64,000 nucleotides of DNA, taken from assembly GCF_040675855.1 (NCBI RefSeq), contig NZ_JBEGIK010000001.1, forward strand, positions 124,001 through 188,000, in the 5' to 3' direction. Numbering within the stretch: position 1 is the stretch's first letter; the number at the start of each line of letters is the position of its first letter. The notes beneath the pieces were generated by a model that worked only from the letters and a program-made list of their open reading frames with translations, searched no databases and was not told where the DNA came from. Below, piece by piece: positions 32,532-42,700 of the stretch. The translations under genes were made by a program, and so were the position numbers. This DNA is from Microbacterium sp. LWH3-1.2 (GTDB taxonomy: Bacteria > Actinomycetota > Actinomycetes > Actinomycetales > Microbacteriaceae).

Positions 32532-33461
32532 TCAGCCCTTGACAGACCCGAGCATCACGCCCGAGACGAAGTAGCGCTGGATGAAGGGGTAGAGGCAGAT
32601 GATCGGTAGCACGGTGAGCAGCATCGTGACGGCCTGGATATTGGACGCGATCTGAACGGCCTCGCCGCCAGTCGCCTCGTGTGTTCCGGTCGCAGCGGCG
32701 ATGAGGTTGCGCAGGTAGACCGTCACAGGGAACTGGGTCTTGTCGTCCATGAACAGGAAGGCACTGAACCAGGAGTTCCAGAGGCTCACCGCGTAGAAGA
32801 GCGTCATCGTCGCGATGACCGCCTTGGACAGCGGCAGAACGATGCGGAAGAAGATGCCGTACGTCGACAGCCCGTCGATCGCGGCCGCCTCCTCGAGATC
32901 TGTGGGGAAGTTCTCGAAGAACGACTTCATGACGAGGAGGTTGAAGACGCTCAAGGCACCCGGCACGACGATGGCCCAGATGCTGTTGCGCCAGCCGAGA
33001 TAGCTGGCGATGAGGATGTAGTTCGGAATGAGGCCGCCACCGAAGAACATCGTGAAGACCGCGACGCCGACGAAGAACGTGCGTCCCTTGAGGTAGGGCT
33101 TGCTGAGCGCATACGCGTATGTCGTGGTCATCGCCATGGCGATGATCGTCCCGACGATCGTGTAGAGGAACGTGTTCGCGTAGTTCGTCCAGAACAGCTG
33201 ATCGCTCAGCACGACACGGAAGGTGTCGAGGTTGAACCCGCGCGGGATGAGATTGACCTCGCCGGCGGCGATGTAGCCCTCGGAGGAGAACGCCTTCGCG
33301 ATCAGATTGACGAACGGGTACAGCGTGACGGCGCAGACCAGCAGAACGCAGATCACGTTGACGGCGCGGAACGCTTGGGTCCCGCGCGATTCCCGAATGA
33401 CCCCGGCCTCCCTCCGGACGTGGGCGATATCGGGCTTCTGGGGCAGGGATTCGGTCACCAT
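32532..33461 (-). CDS. Carbohydrate ABC transporter permease (LplC/YtcP-like)
   Basis: 309 residues with six membrane helices. The EAA loop is EEAAAIDGLSTYGIFFRIVLP, and the N-terminal FVNLIAKAFSSEGYIAAGEV and C-terminal YFVSGVMLGSVKG are hallmarks of the LplC/YtcP branch. The start is ambiguous: the ATG at 33461, or a GTG 3 bases later that overlaps the previous gene's stop as GTGA. Pairs with the permease encoded immediately upstream. Confidence 0.92.
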   Translation of the reverse strand: MVTESLPQKPDIAHVRREAGVIRESRGTQAFRAVNVICVLLVCAVTLYPFVNLIAKAFSSEGYIAAGEVNLIPRGFNLDTFRVVLSDQLFWTNYANTFLYTIVGTIIAMAMTTTYAYALSKPYLKGRTFFVGVAVFTMFFGGGLIPNYILIASYLGWRNSIWAIVVPGALSVFNLLVMKSFFENFPTDLEEAAAIDGLSTYGIFFRIVLPLSKAVIATMTLFYAVSLWNSWFSAFLFMDDKTQFPVTVYLRNLIAAATGTHEATGGEAVQIASNIQAVTMLLTVLPIICLYPFIQRYFVSGVMLGSVKG

Positions 33462-34483
33462 AGGGACGTTCCAACCATTCGACGAGAGAGTGCGTTCGCG
33501 CCGAGCACGAGTGCCAGGCCGATGAGGGCCTCGAAGAGTCCGATGGCCGTGCCGTAGGAGAACTGGGCCGACTGGATGCCCACGCGGTACAGGTAGGTGG
33601 CGATGACGTCGGCCGTGGAGTAGATGAGCGGGTTCTGCAACAGCAGCACCTTCTCGAATCCGACGGACATGAACGAGCCGATGTTCAGGATGAGGAGCAC
33701 CATCATCGTCGGTTGAATGCCGGGCAGCGTGATGTGCCACGTCTGCTGCCACCTGTTCGCGCCGTCGATCCGCGCCGCCTCGTACAGCTGCTCGTCGATC
33801 GTCGTGAGGGCGGCGAGGTAGAGGATCGTGCCCCAGCCGACGGTCTGCCACACCTCGGAGGACACATAGATCGCGCGGAACCACTCCGGCCGCTGCATGA
33901 ACGGCACCGGGTCGGCGCCCATGGCCTCGACCACCTGGTTGACCGTTCCATTGAGTGCCGTCAACTGCAGGACGAGCCCCGCGACGATGACGACCGACAT
34001 GAAGTGCGGCAGGTACGAGATCGTCTGCGCGATCCGCTTGAACCGCCGTGACCGCAGCTCGTTGAGCATGAGAGCCAGGATGATCGGCAGCGGGAAGGTG
34101 ATCAGCAGCGTGAGCGCTCCGAGGATCACGGTGTTCCAGAACACCGTCCAGAACTGCTGGTTCGAGATGAACGCCTCGAAGTAGTAGAACCCCACCCATT
34201 CGTCTCCGAAGATCGATCCTCCGGGGCGGAATCGACGAAAGGCGATGATGTTGCCCAGCATCGGGACGTATTTGAACACCAGCAGGAAGATCAGCGGTGC
34301 GATGAGAAACGTGTAGAGCCGCCAATCCCGGGCGAGAGCTCGACGCCACGACTGCTTGGCGCGAGGACTGCGGTCGCTTCGGAACAGACGCCGCCTCGCC
34401 GGTGCGGTCGTGATCGCCCGCGTCTCGTTGACAGGAGGCGGATCGCCCACCAGCGACAGGGGTGTTTCAAGAGACTGTGTCAT
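33455..34483 (-). CDS. Carbohydrate ABC transporter permease (LplB-like)
   Basis: 342 residues. A cytosolic N-terminus of about 55 residues precedes six helices. FLLVFKYVPMLGNIIAFRRF is typical of LplB (Lpl/Ytc group), and the EAA motif is YEAARIDGANRWQQTWHITL. GGAG precedes the ATG. First transport gene of the operon, after the oxidoreductase genes. Confidence 0.92.
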   Translation of the reverse strand: MTQSLETPLSLVGDPPPVNETRAITTAPARRRLFRSDRSPRAKQSWRRALARDWRLYTFLIAPLIFLLVFKYVPMLGNIIAFRRFRPGGSIFGDEWVGFYYFEAFISNQQFWTVFWNTVILGALTLLITFPLPIILALMLNELRSRRFKRIAQTISYLPHFMSVVIVAGLVLQLTALNGTVNQVVEAMGADPVPFMQRPEWFRAIYVSSEVWQTVGWGTILYLAALTTIDEQLYEAARIDGANRWQQTWHITLPGIQPTMMVLLILNIGSFMSVGFEKVLLLQNPLIYSTADVIATYLYRVGIQSAQFSYGTAIGLFEALIGLALVLGANALSRRMVGTSLW

Positions 34484-34516
34484 GAGAACTCCACATCGTC
34501 GTGGTTCAGATGGCCG

Positions 34517-35578
34517 TTACGGAGCGAGCACGAGCGCTTCGCCTTGCGCGTGAAGACTGAGTTCCGCGGCCTTGAGCGCGTGGGCCTGGGTCATCGCCGT
34601 CTCGGTTCGGTCGATGCAGTCGCGGATGAGCTGCCCGAAGTAGGGGAATCCGGTCATACCGTTCGCATCGAAGCGGTACTGGCCATCCTGGTTGACGAGG
34701 ATGACCTGGCCGCCGCCGTTGTCCGTGGCGACGTCGATGTACTTGCGCAGCTCGATGTACCCGCCGGTCCCCAGAAGGAGAGTGCGCCCGTCGCCGAACA
34801 CACCCAGACCGTCTGGTGTGAACCAGTCGACGCGGACGTAGCCGGTCGTGCCGTTGTCGAGCACGACGTGCGCGTCGCCGAAGTCCTGCAGCCCCGGCGT
34901 GTCGGAGTGCGCATAGTTCGCGACCGTCGAGGTCGACACGCGCCCATCGGTGGCGCCGGTGTAGAAGAGCATCTGCTCGAAGTTGTGGCTGCCGATGTCG
35001 CAGAGGATGCCGCCATACTGCTCGGGGTCGTAGAACCAGTCGGGCCGTCCTCCGCCGATGCGATGCGGTCCGAAGCAGACCACCTGCAGGACGGTGCCGA
35101 TCGCGCCGCGTTCGATGAGCTGGCCGGCGAGGATCGCAGCCTCCGAGTGCACGCGCTCGCCATAGTAGACCGCGTACTTGCGACCGGTGCGCGCCGTCGC
35201 CTCGCGAACGGCCGCGAGCTGGGCGAACGTGGTCAGCGGTGCCTTGTCGACGAATGCGTCCTTCCCTGCCTCGATCGCGCGCAGGCCGATCGGTGCGCGC
35301 TCCGAGGCGATGGCCGCCGTGGCGACGAGGCGCACCTCTGGATCGTCGAGCACCTCCTGCTCCGACGATGCGGGGCGGGCCGTGGGGTACCGCTGCGTGA
35401 ACGACGCAACCCGGCCGGGGTTCTCGTCGTACACCCATTTCACGGTCGCTCCAGCGCCGATGAGGCCGTCGGTCATGCCGAAGATATGGCCATGGTCCAG
35501 GCCCACGGCGGCGAAGGCGAACTCGCCGGGAGCGACGGCCGGCTGCGGCAGAGGATCGAAGCTATACGGGTGGTTCAT
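34517..35578 (-). CDS. Gfo/Idh/MocA family oxidoreductase
   Basis: 353 residues. N-terminal Rossmann domain (about 15-135; FAAVGLDHGHIFGMTDGLIG in place of the classical GxGxxG) with KDAFVDKAP corresponding to the EKP catalytic-lysine motif. The C-terminal alpha/beta domain includes GGILCDIGSHNFEQMLFYTG with the DIGSH His. NAD(P)-dependent oxidation of a sugar or cyclitol. GAGGAG precedes the ATG, which overlaps the cupin gene stop (ATGA). Confidence 0.9.
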   Translation of the reverse strand: MNHPYSFDPLPQPAVAPGEFAFAAVGLDHGHIFGMTDGLIGAGATVKWVYDENPGRVASFTQRYPTARPASSEQEVLDDPEVRLVATAAIASERAPIGLRAIEAGKDAFVDKAPLTTFAQLAAVREATARTGRKYAVYYGERVHSEAAILAGQLIERGAIGTVLQVVCFGPHRIGGGRPDWFYDPEQYGGILCDIGSHNFEQMLFYTGATDGRVSTSTVANYAHSDTPGLQDFGDAHVVLDNGTTGYVRVDWFTPDGLGVFGDGRTLLLGTGGYIELRKYIDVATDNGGGQVILVNQDGQYRFDANGMTGFPYFGQLIRDCIDRTETAMTQAHALKAAELSLHAQGEALVLAP

Positions 35579-36303
35579 CGGGGATTCTCCTCGGAATCGG
35601 TGACGTCGTAGGCGCGGAGGCGTCCGCACATGCCGAAGCTCCGCTCGGGCGCTGTCGGTGCTTCGCGCACGCGCGCGTCGCGCAGGTGCGCGACGTCGCC
35701 GCTCGCGATCGCCTCCGTGAGCGCGAGCGACCGCTCAGCTTGGGCGAGCGGGCGTTCCCGCACGATCTGCGCCCACGCGGCGGCGCTGCGAAGGACGAGC
35801 GCGCCGGCCGCCTTGTAGAAGTGCTCAAGAGGTCCGCGATCCCCGGCGATGACGGCGTCACGCAGCGCGTCGAACCCGGTCACCGCGAGATCGCGACGGC
35901 GCGAGGCACGCTTCTCACGGCCGTCCGGCTTACCGAGGGACGCAGCCGCGGCGTACGCGTCGGGGTCTGCCACGATGTCGGCGGGGAAGGTCATCACCGC
36001 GTCGCCCGCCTCGGGCAGCCCCGCATTGCTCATCAGGACGATCACCCGCAGACCGCCGTGGTTCACGGCTCGGTGGATCGTTCCGGGTGTGAACCATACG
36101 ACCGAACCCGCGTGGAGCTCGGTCTCGTGGAAGCCCTCGCCGTCGATCGTCTGCAGGGCGCCGCGCCCTTCCACGACGACGTACGCCTCGGTCGAGACGA
36201 GATGCATGTGCGGGCTTCCGCCGCACACGCCGTCCGGAGCGGCATCCGCGTAGATGTCGAGGTGCGAAAGCGATGTGCCGCCCGGGAATGACGAGGCGCT
36301 CAT
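35575..36303 (-). CDS. Cupin domain protein
   Basis: 242 residues. The cupin core lies at about residues 10-105: PHMHLVSTEAYVVVEGRGAL gives the first metal motif (HxH...E) and PGTIHRAVNH the second. The C-terminal 120 residues are helical and of unknown role. Cupins beside Gfo/Idh/MocA genes often act as sugar epimerases, isomerases or sensors. Coupled on both sides by ATGA overlaps. Confidence 0.82.
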   Translation of the reverse strand: MSASSFPGGTSLSHLDIYADAAPDGVCGGSPHMHLVSTEAYVVVEGRGALQTIDGEGFHETELHAGSVVWFTPGTIHRAVNHGGLRVIVLMSNAGLPEAGDAVMTFPADIVADPDAYAAAASLGKPDGREKRASRRRDLAVTGFDALRDAVIAGDRGPLEHFYKAAGALVLRSAAAWAQIVRERPLAQAERSLALTEAIASGDVAHLRDARVREAPTAPERSFGMCGRLRAYDVTDSEENPR

Positions 36304-37433
36304 GACGCACCCGCCTCGACCAGCGACGACCGCTTCTCGGAGAAGCGCGGTGCATGCGCAACGAGCTGACCGCCGCGATAGTAAGGGTCGTCCGTACTGA
36401 GTGGCAGCGATACGAAGGTGTGCTCGATGCCCGCCTTGTAGATCGCGGTGACGACCTCGATCGCGTTGCGGCCATCCCGGCCGTCCGCGAGAGGTGCCCG
36501 GCGGTCGCGGACGGCGGCGAGCAGGTCGCCGATCTGCCCCTCGTGTCCGCGGTGGCGCAGCGGCTCGCGCTGCGAGGCGACGGCCTCGATGGCGGCGACG
36601 AGTTCGGGGTCGCCGCCGTTGGCGGGGAATCCCCCGCCGTCGGCTCGCTCGGCGAGGACCTTCCACGGCTGCGAGACGCGGGCATGCTCTCCCTGGATGA
36701 CGATCTCCTGCTCTTCGCCGTGATGCACCACCGAGCTCGTCAGTTGCGCCAGGCCCCGTCCGTACCGGAGCACCGCGACGGAGAGATCCTCCACCTCGCT
36801 GTTGTCGTGTTGTGCGTTCGCGAGCATCGCCGTGATCTCCGTCGGCCGACCCAGGAGCCAGAGGAGCAGATCGATGTGGTGGATGGCATGGTTGAGCGTG
36901 CTGCCCCCGCCCTCCTTCTCCCACGTGCCGCGCCACCACAGGTCGTAGTACGGCAGACCCCGCCACCAGGCGGAGTCCACGCGTACGTGAGAGATCGAGC
37001 CGAGAAGTCCCGAATCGACGACGCGCTTAAGAGTGTCGAGGTCGTCGCGGAAGCGATTCTGCGCGACGACCGAGAGGGTCTTTCCCGAGCGCTCCTGCGC
37101 CGCGAGCATCGCGTCGCACTCCTCGAGCGACGGCGCCATCGGCTTCTCGACGAGGACGTTCACACCCGCATCCAGCGCGGCGATCGCGAGCGCTGCGTGT
37201 GACGAGGGCGGAGTGGCGATGCTCACCAGGTCGAGGCGCGCCTGCGCGATCATCCGCAGCGGGTCGTCGTATCCGATTGCGTGCCTCAGCCCGGACGACT
37301 CGGCCTTCTCTGCCGCCTTGCCCGGCATGACATCGGCGAGGGCGACGACCTCGCATTGCCCGGGAAACGCCAGATACCCACTGATGTGGGCACTCGCGAT
37401 GCTGCCGGTGCCGATGATTCCGATTCTGAGCAT
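36300..37433 (-). CDS. Gfo/Idh/MocA family oxidoreductase
   Basis: 377 residues. The NAD-binding motif GIIGTGSIASAHISGY (residues 5-20), the EKPMAPSLEECDAM motif with catalytic Lys, and STLNHAIHHIDLLLWLLG with the conserved His are complete. Second dehydrogenase of the operon and its first gene. GAGGAAG precedes the ATG. The pair of dehydrogenases plus cupin suggests oxidation and epimerisation of an imported sugar derivative, possibly via a keto intermediate. Confidence 0.92.
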   Translation of the reverse strand: MLRIGIIGTGSIASAHISGYLAFPGQCEVVALADVMPGKAAEKAESSGLRHAIGYDDPLRMIAQARLDLVSIATPPSSHAALAIAALDAGVNVLVEKPMAPSLEECDAMLAAQERSGKTLSVVAQNRFRDDLDTLKRVVDSGLLGSISHVRVDSAWWRGLPYYDLWWRGTWEKEGGGSTLNHAIHHIDLLLWLLGRPTEITAMLANAQHDNSEVEDLSVAVLRYGRGLAQLTSSVVHHGEEQEIVIQGEHARVSQPWKVLAERADGGGFPANGGDPELVAAIEAVASQREPLRHRGHEGQIGDLLAAVRDRRAPLADGRDGRNAIEVVTAIYKAGIEHTFVSLPLSTDDPYYRGGQLVAHAPRFSEKRSSLVEAGAS

Positions 37434-37451
37434 TGCTTCCTCGCAAGTCCT

Positions 37452-37476
37452 TACTACGTATTACTAAGACGTAGTA
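37452..37476. promoter_or_regulatory. LacI-type operator in the divergent promoter
   Basis: TACTACGT (37452-37459) and ACGTAGTA (37469-37476) with a 9-bp spacer form an inverted repeat between the sugar operon and the divergent LacI gene. TTACTA occurs twice in it. An AT-rich island in GC-rich DNA. Confidence 0.65.
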
Positions 37477-37534
37477 GATAGTATGGAGCCAACGTCCGCA
37501 CGGTCAAGTGCTTTTCCAGGGGAGGATGTCGGCG

Positions 37535-38545
37535 ATGGGGGATCACCACATGGGCAAACGCCCGACCAGTCATGATGTCGCCCGTCGCGCGGGTGTCTCG
37601 CAGACGACGGTCTCGTTCGTCTTCACGGGCCGCAGCGGGATCTCGCCCGCAACGCGCGAGCGCGTGCTGGCGGCCGCGGCCGAACTGAACTATCGCCCGA
37701 ATCTTGCCGCCCGATCCATGCGGACCCATCGGACGGGACGGCTGGCCGTCGTCATCCCCGTCTCGGGACTGAATCTCTTCCCGGTGCTCGAGGGAGCTGC
37801 CGCCACGGCGCGCGACGCCGGCTACGTCGTCGAAGTGATCAGCCTCTCGTCCTCACCCGAGGAGCGCGCGGACGACCTCGCTTCCGTCGCCGAATCCGGC
37901 GAGTACGAGGGCATCCTCTCGTTCACTCCGATCCGGGCGCCGCAGCCGACCTCGACCGACTCGGCTCCCGTGCTGCTGTCCTTGTCCGAATTCGACGAGA
38001 ACATGCACGCCACCGGCGCCTTCAGCGACGCCCGTCCCGTGGCCGAGATGATGGAGAGGCTCGCGGAGATCGGCCACCGACGGTTCCTCCACATCGCAGG
38101 ACCGCCTGACTACCCGGCGGCAGTCGCACGCCGAGACGCCTACCTCGCGACAATCGATCGTCTGGGCCTTGAGTCAGTCGGCGTGGCGGGAGGCGACTGG
38201 AGCGGCGTCACCGCGAACCGGAGCGTGCAGGCTCTGCCCGACGACACTCCGCCGCTGGCGATCATCGCCGCCAACGACGTCCTCGCCGCCGGAGCCATCC
38301 GCGGCGCGGTCTCGCGCGGCTGGACGGTTCCGGGGGATGTGAGCGTGACCGGCTGGGACGACCTCACCATGAGCGCGCATTTCATCCCCTCCCTCACCAC
38401 CGTGTTCCAGGATCGCCAGCGCCTGGGGTCCTCCTCGATGCAGCGCCTCCTCGCCGCCATCCGGGGAACTGAGCCGCCCGCCCAGGAGGAGGCTCTACAG
38501 AAGGTCGTATGGCGGGAATCCGTTGCCCCGCCTCGTGCTCGATGA
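37535..38545 (+). CDS. LacI family transcriptional regulator
   Basis: 336 residues. Helix-turn-helix at about residues 8-30 (THS-type opening TSHDVARRAGVSQTTVSFVF) and hinge LNYRPNLAARSMRT, followed by a periplasmic-binding-like sensor domain (VIPVSGLNLFPVLEGAA; AIIAANDVLAAGAI; VSVTGWDDL). ATG at 37535 is chosen because GGGGAGG ends 9 bases before it. Divergent from the oxidoreductase/ABC operon, whose inducer it probably senses. Confidence 0.92.
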   Translation: MGDHHMGKRPTSHDVARRAGVSQTTVSFVFTGRSGISPATRERVLAAAAELNYRPNLAARSMRTHRTGRLAVVIPVSGLNLFPVLEGAAATARDAGYVVEVISLSSSPEERADDLASVAESGEYEGILSFTPIRAPQPTSTDSAPVLLSLSEFDENMHATGAFSDARPVAEMMERLAEIGHRRFLHIAGPPDYPAAVARRDAYLATIDRLGLESVGVAGGDWSGVTANRSVQALPDDTPPLAIIAANDVLAAGAIRGAVSRGWTVPGDVSVTGWDDLTMSAHFIPSLTTVFQDRQRLGSSSMQRLLAAIRGTEPPAQEEALQKVVWRESVAPPRAR

Positions 38546-38591
38546 ACGGGGCTCCGTCGAACTCAGCGCTGCACCTGGCCATCATGGGGAC

Positions 38592-39416
38592 ATGACGCGG
38601 AGAGTTCAGGAGAGCGAGACGGCGTCGCTGGCCTACGACGCTGTCGGTTCCGGCATCCCCCTCATCGCTGTTCACGGCGCGTACTCGGCACGGGGCGAGG
38701 TGCGGGGTTTCCTTGAACCGATGATCGGGGCGCGTCCGGTGCGTCGGGTGTACATCGACTTGCCGGGACACGGCGATTCCCGCCCCTCATCAGGAGTTCG
38801 GCGACCGGATGCCGTGCTGGACCTCGTCGACCGTCTCCTTCGACGGGAGGCGCCGAGTGGGAGATTTCTCGTGCTCGGGCATTCGTTCGGTGGACACTTC
38901 GCCCGCGCGATCGCGGCACGGCATCCCGACCGGGTAGCCGGTCTCGCACTGATCTGCCCGGCCATGCCCGGGGAGCAAAGCACACCCCCGCCGACGGTGG
39001 TTCGAGACGATCTCGTGTCCACCTCACTCGATCGCGCTCAGCGAGCGGAGTACGAGGGATACTTCGTCGTTCGAACAGCGGAAACCCTGGAGCGGTTCCG
39101 TCACGCGGTGGCCCCCGCCATCGGGGAGGTCGACGAACGAACGCTGGAGACGGCGATCACTGCCGGTCCGCATGCCGCCGATCCGGACACGGTGGCTGTA
39201 GAAGCTCCCGTACTGGTGGTCTCGGGCCGACACGATCACTGGGTCGGTTGGGAACGGCAACAAGACCTCGGCGACAGGTATCCGCGCGCCACCGTCGTCA
39301 CCGCCGGGGACGCCGGGCATGCACTTCCACACGAGCGCCCGCGTCTCATCGCAGCGCTTCTTTCCGATTGGTTGGACGAGATCGGTATTCCAGCAGCATC
39401 CGGCGCCCGTCCCTGA
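38592..39416 (+). CDS. Alpha/beta hydrolase
   Basis: 274 residues. Oxyanion strand LIAVHGAYSARGE, the DLPGHGDS motif, nucleophile elbow GHSFGG, late VVSGRHDHWVG with the acid Asp, and AGDAGHALPHE with the catalytic His. Lipase/haloperoxidase-like fold; substrate unknown. GGGGA precedes the ATG. It lies 47 bp after the LacI gene and could be co-transcribed with it. Confidence 0.87.
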   Translation: MTRRVQESETASLAYDAVGSGIPLIAVHGAYSARGEVRGFLEPMIGARPVRRVYIDLPGHGDSRPSSGVRRPDAVLDLVDRLLRREAPSGRFLVLGHSFGGHFARAIAARHPDRVAGLALICPAMPGEQSTPPPTVVRDDLVSTSLDRAQRAEYEGYFVVRTAETLERFRHAVAPAIGEVDERTLETAITAGPHAADPDTVAVEAPVLVVSGRHDHWVGWERQQDLGDRYPRATVVTAGDAGHALPHERPRLIAALLSDWLDEIGIPAASGARP

Positions 39417-39435
39417 CAACAGCGATCGACCCATT

Positions 39436-39612
39436 TCACTCAGTCGCAGAGGATTGCCGTTCGATGATCTCGGCGAGATCCGACGGGAATCGGTGCACCT
39501 CCTGGGCCAGTCCAGCGCGACCGCCAGTCGTCCTGCCCGGTAGCGCGCCGCCGCGTCGTCCGCCACCTCCACAACGGTGAACCCGCCGAGGTCATCGCAT
39601 GCGAAGCCACCG
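39436..39612 (-). pseudogene. Truncated, frameshifted YCII-related protein
   Basis: The minus strand reads GGFACDDLGGFTVVEVADDA then ARYRAGRLAVALDWP, matching the C-terminal half of actinobacterial YCII (DGPF) proteins. The frame then breaks; in the neighbouring frame it continues as QEVHRFPSDLAEIIERQ and stops at 39436. The N-terminal half of the gene is absent. A dead fragment. Confidence 0.65.
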
Positions 39613-39681
39613 CCCGGCTGCAGGGGTGAATGGTCATGGTGACCCGTCTCGTGATGGGTCGCCCGCCCGACGGAAGCCCTG

Positions 39682-39712
39682 GTGGGCCGGCCGGGTGTCC
39701 CGGCCGGCCCAC
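39682..39712 (-). terminator. Terminator of the beta-helix protein gene
   Basis: A 14-bp perfect stem (39682-39695 with 39699-39712) with a TGT loop, 19 bases beyond the stop at 39731. Confidence 0.8.
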
Positions 39713-39730
39713 GCTGGATGCCCGTGCGGT

Positions 39731-42700
39731 CTACTTCAAACGGAACTGCGCCTTCAGCTCGACCCCGTCCGTGCTGCGCACGATCACGTCGAAGCACCCG
39801 GTAGTCCCCTTCGAAGTCTTCCAGTTGTACTGGAACTGCCCCGCCTCTACGTCGTAACTCAACGACGTACCACCCGCAACAAGCGACTCGATCTCATCGG
39901 ACGGCGCCGCCGGATCACACGAATGCTGCACCGTCCGCAACGACTCGATCGCCGTCGTCGACGTCAGCTCCTCCTCACCGAAGAACAGCTCGAACTTCAA
40001 CGGAACCGTCGAACCGCCCTTGACCACATTCACCACACCCGCCATATCCACCGGAGCATAAAAACCCCTGAAGGTCCGCGGCTGAACAACACTGAGGGTC
40101 ACCTCCCGAGCCTCCTCCACATTGCCCGCCGCATCCACCGACCGGAACTTCACGACATACGCGCCCACCTCCGTGAACGACACACCCGCCGCCGTCGCCG
40201 CAACCCAGCTCGCTCCACCATCCGTCGAATACTCCGTCAACGCCACACCCGACGTCTCATCCGACGCCGAGAACGTCGCCGACACCGCCGACCCCGCCAG
40301 CACAGCCCCCGAACCCGGCGACACCACCGCCGAAGTCACCGGCGCAACCGTGTCCACCGTGACCGGCAACTGCCCCACCTCCGACACATTGCCCGCCTCA
40401 TCAGTCGCGCGATAACTGAACGTCGTCGCACCCTCCGGGATCGACACCGGCGAAGAGTACGCACTCCACGCCCCCTCACCCAACCGATACTCCACACTCG
40501 CCACAGCCGAATCCGCATCCGACGCCGACACACTCACCGACACCGGCGACACAAACCAACCACCCGCACCATCCGCCACCACCGGCAACGTACTCGCCGA
40601 CACCACCGGCGCCACCGTATCGGTCCAGACCGTGTCGGGCGACGGCGGGAACTTCCACTTCTGGGCCGACGCCGTCGACGAGCAGGTGGCCAGCTGGACG
40701 CGCGTCCCGTTGGCCGTGCCGCCGTTGACCGTCGCCAAGCACAGACCCGACGACGTCGCCTTGATCGTGCCGTCGGCGTTGAGGACCCACTTCTGGCTCG
40801 CGGCTCCATTGCAGTCCCAGATGACGACCGCGGTCCCCGGAGTCGTCCCGCCGCTCGCGGCGTCCAGGCACTTGTTGCCGTACACGCTGATCTCCGACTG
40901 CAGGGTGAGGGTGAACAGCTGGTTCACCGCACCGCTGCACGTATACAGCGCGGGCAGGGCTCCGTTCAGCTTGGTGGCGCCAGGCAGGTCGAGGCACTTG
41001 CCAGCGGTGACCTGGGTGAGCGTCTGGTTGACCGCGCGCGGGGGCGTGCGCACGACCGTCGCGCTCGAGGGGCCCGAGACGGTCCCGTCGGCGTCGACGA
41101 TGTAGAGCTTGTAGCTGCCGTTGGTCGACGGCATCGGGATCCGGGTGGCGTCACCGGCCGCCGAGGTCATCGTGGCCGATGGCGCGAACGACGTCGTGCC
41201 CGCGGGTGCCAGCCACATCGTCCGAGTCGCGTCGCCTATCCCGCGCACGGCAAGCGACGGCATCCCCTCGGGTGCCAGGACACTGGCCGGCAGAGCGAAG
41301 TCCGCGCTCTTCCCGACCGAGGCGAGGATGTCGCGGTATGGCGACTGCACGCCGGCTCCGGCGGCGACGGCGTAGGCCTGGAGCGGCCACACCATGTCAG
41401 GGACGACGCGGATCGGGTCGATGACGCTGTTGGGGACGTTCCGGTTATAGATCGTGCCGGTCGGCCCCCAGGTGTTGTGGATCTGCAGATCGTGCTGGGC
41501 GCCCCATGTCCCCGAGTTGATGACGTACTTGATGCCAGGATCGGCTTCGATGACGTTGTTGTCGTAGCCGATGAAGGCCGACCCTTCGTCGGGGTGCAGG
41601 CCGTACGTGTGCCCTGGTCGGATGCCGCGAGCGTAATTGTCGTCGATCACTGTCCCGGGCTGGCTGCCGAGCGTGTAGATGGGGCCGGAGTCGCTCAGGA
41701 ACCGCATCGTGTCGAAGATGTCGTTGCGTTGGATGCTGTTGCTGCGCGCCACGGTCGTCGGGTTGCCCGGGTTGACCGACCCCGTGCCTCCGTCGAAGTT
41801 GTGCCAGCCCCAGCCCAGGGAGATTCCCGCCCAGGAGGTCTTCTCGATGCGGTTGTTCTCGAAGGCGACGGTGTCCAGGAAGTACCCCGCGATCGCCGCG
41901 GATCCCCAGAACAGTACGGCGCTGTCGTAGAAGTAGTTGTTGCGCACCGAGATGTTCGTCGGGGCGCCCTCGACGCTGGGCGCGTAGTGCTCGCGGTTGC
42001 TCGAGGTGCCGTCGCCGATATACACGTGCTGAGGGTCGCCGATGTTGAGCGCGCTGCCCCCGACGTCATTGGTGACATTGCCCTCGATCCGGGAATCGAC
42101 GACGTCGTTGACGAACTGGATGCCGTCGGCCCCCGCATGCTCGACACGGTTGCGGATGAACTCGATGTCGGCCGCGCTGTTGACCTCGACTGCTCCGGGC
42201 TGCACCTGGATGTTGCGGTAGGTGTAGACGTGGAAGTTCTGCTTGGTGAAGGCCAGGTTGACGGTGTTGCCCTGTTGGGTCTGCTTGAACGACGATCCGT
42301 CGATCTGGGTCAGGTTCCAGTCGGAGTGGCGGACGGTGATGCCGCTGAAGGTGACGTCGTGGATGCGATTCGCCCGGTCGGTCCCGGAGATGTCGAGGAC
42401 CGTCTCCACACTGTTCGGAGCAGAGATCGAGGCCGTCGACGGGTCGGTGCCGGCAAGGGGGTACAGGTACACCTTCTGGGCTTCGCGGTCGAAGAAGAAC
42501 TCGCCCGGCTGGTCGAGGAACTCGTAGGCGTTCGAGAGAACGTGCGTGCCGGTGGCCTGCAGAGGCGCGTAGGCGGCAGCCTGAGCGATCGCGGCCCCGG
42601 GCTGCTGGAAGAGTGCGACGCGCTTCGTCCCGTCGGGTGAGGTCGTCACGCCGCGGATGCCGGTGATCGCCGTCGACCACGTCGTCTGGGTGGTCAGCTC

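Noticed and set aside
34506..35438. 310-residue open frame overlapping the oxidoreductase
   Set aside because: Same-strand shadow frame of the Gfo/Idh/MocA gene; low complexity and no conserved motif.
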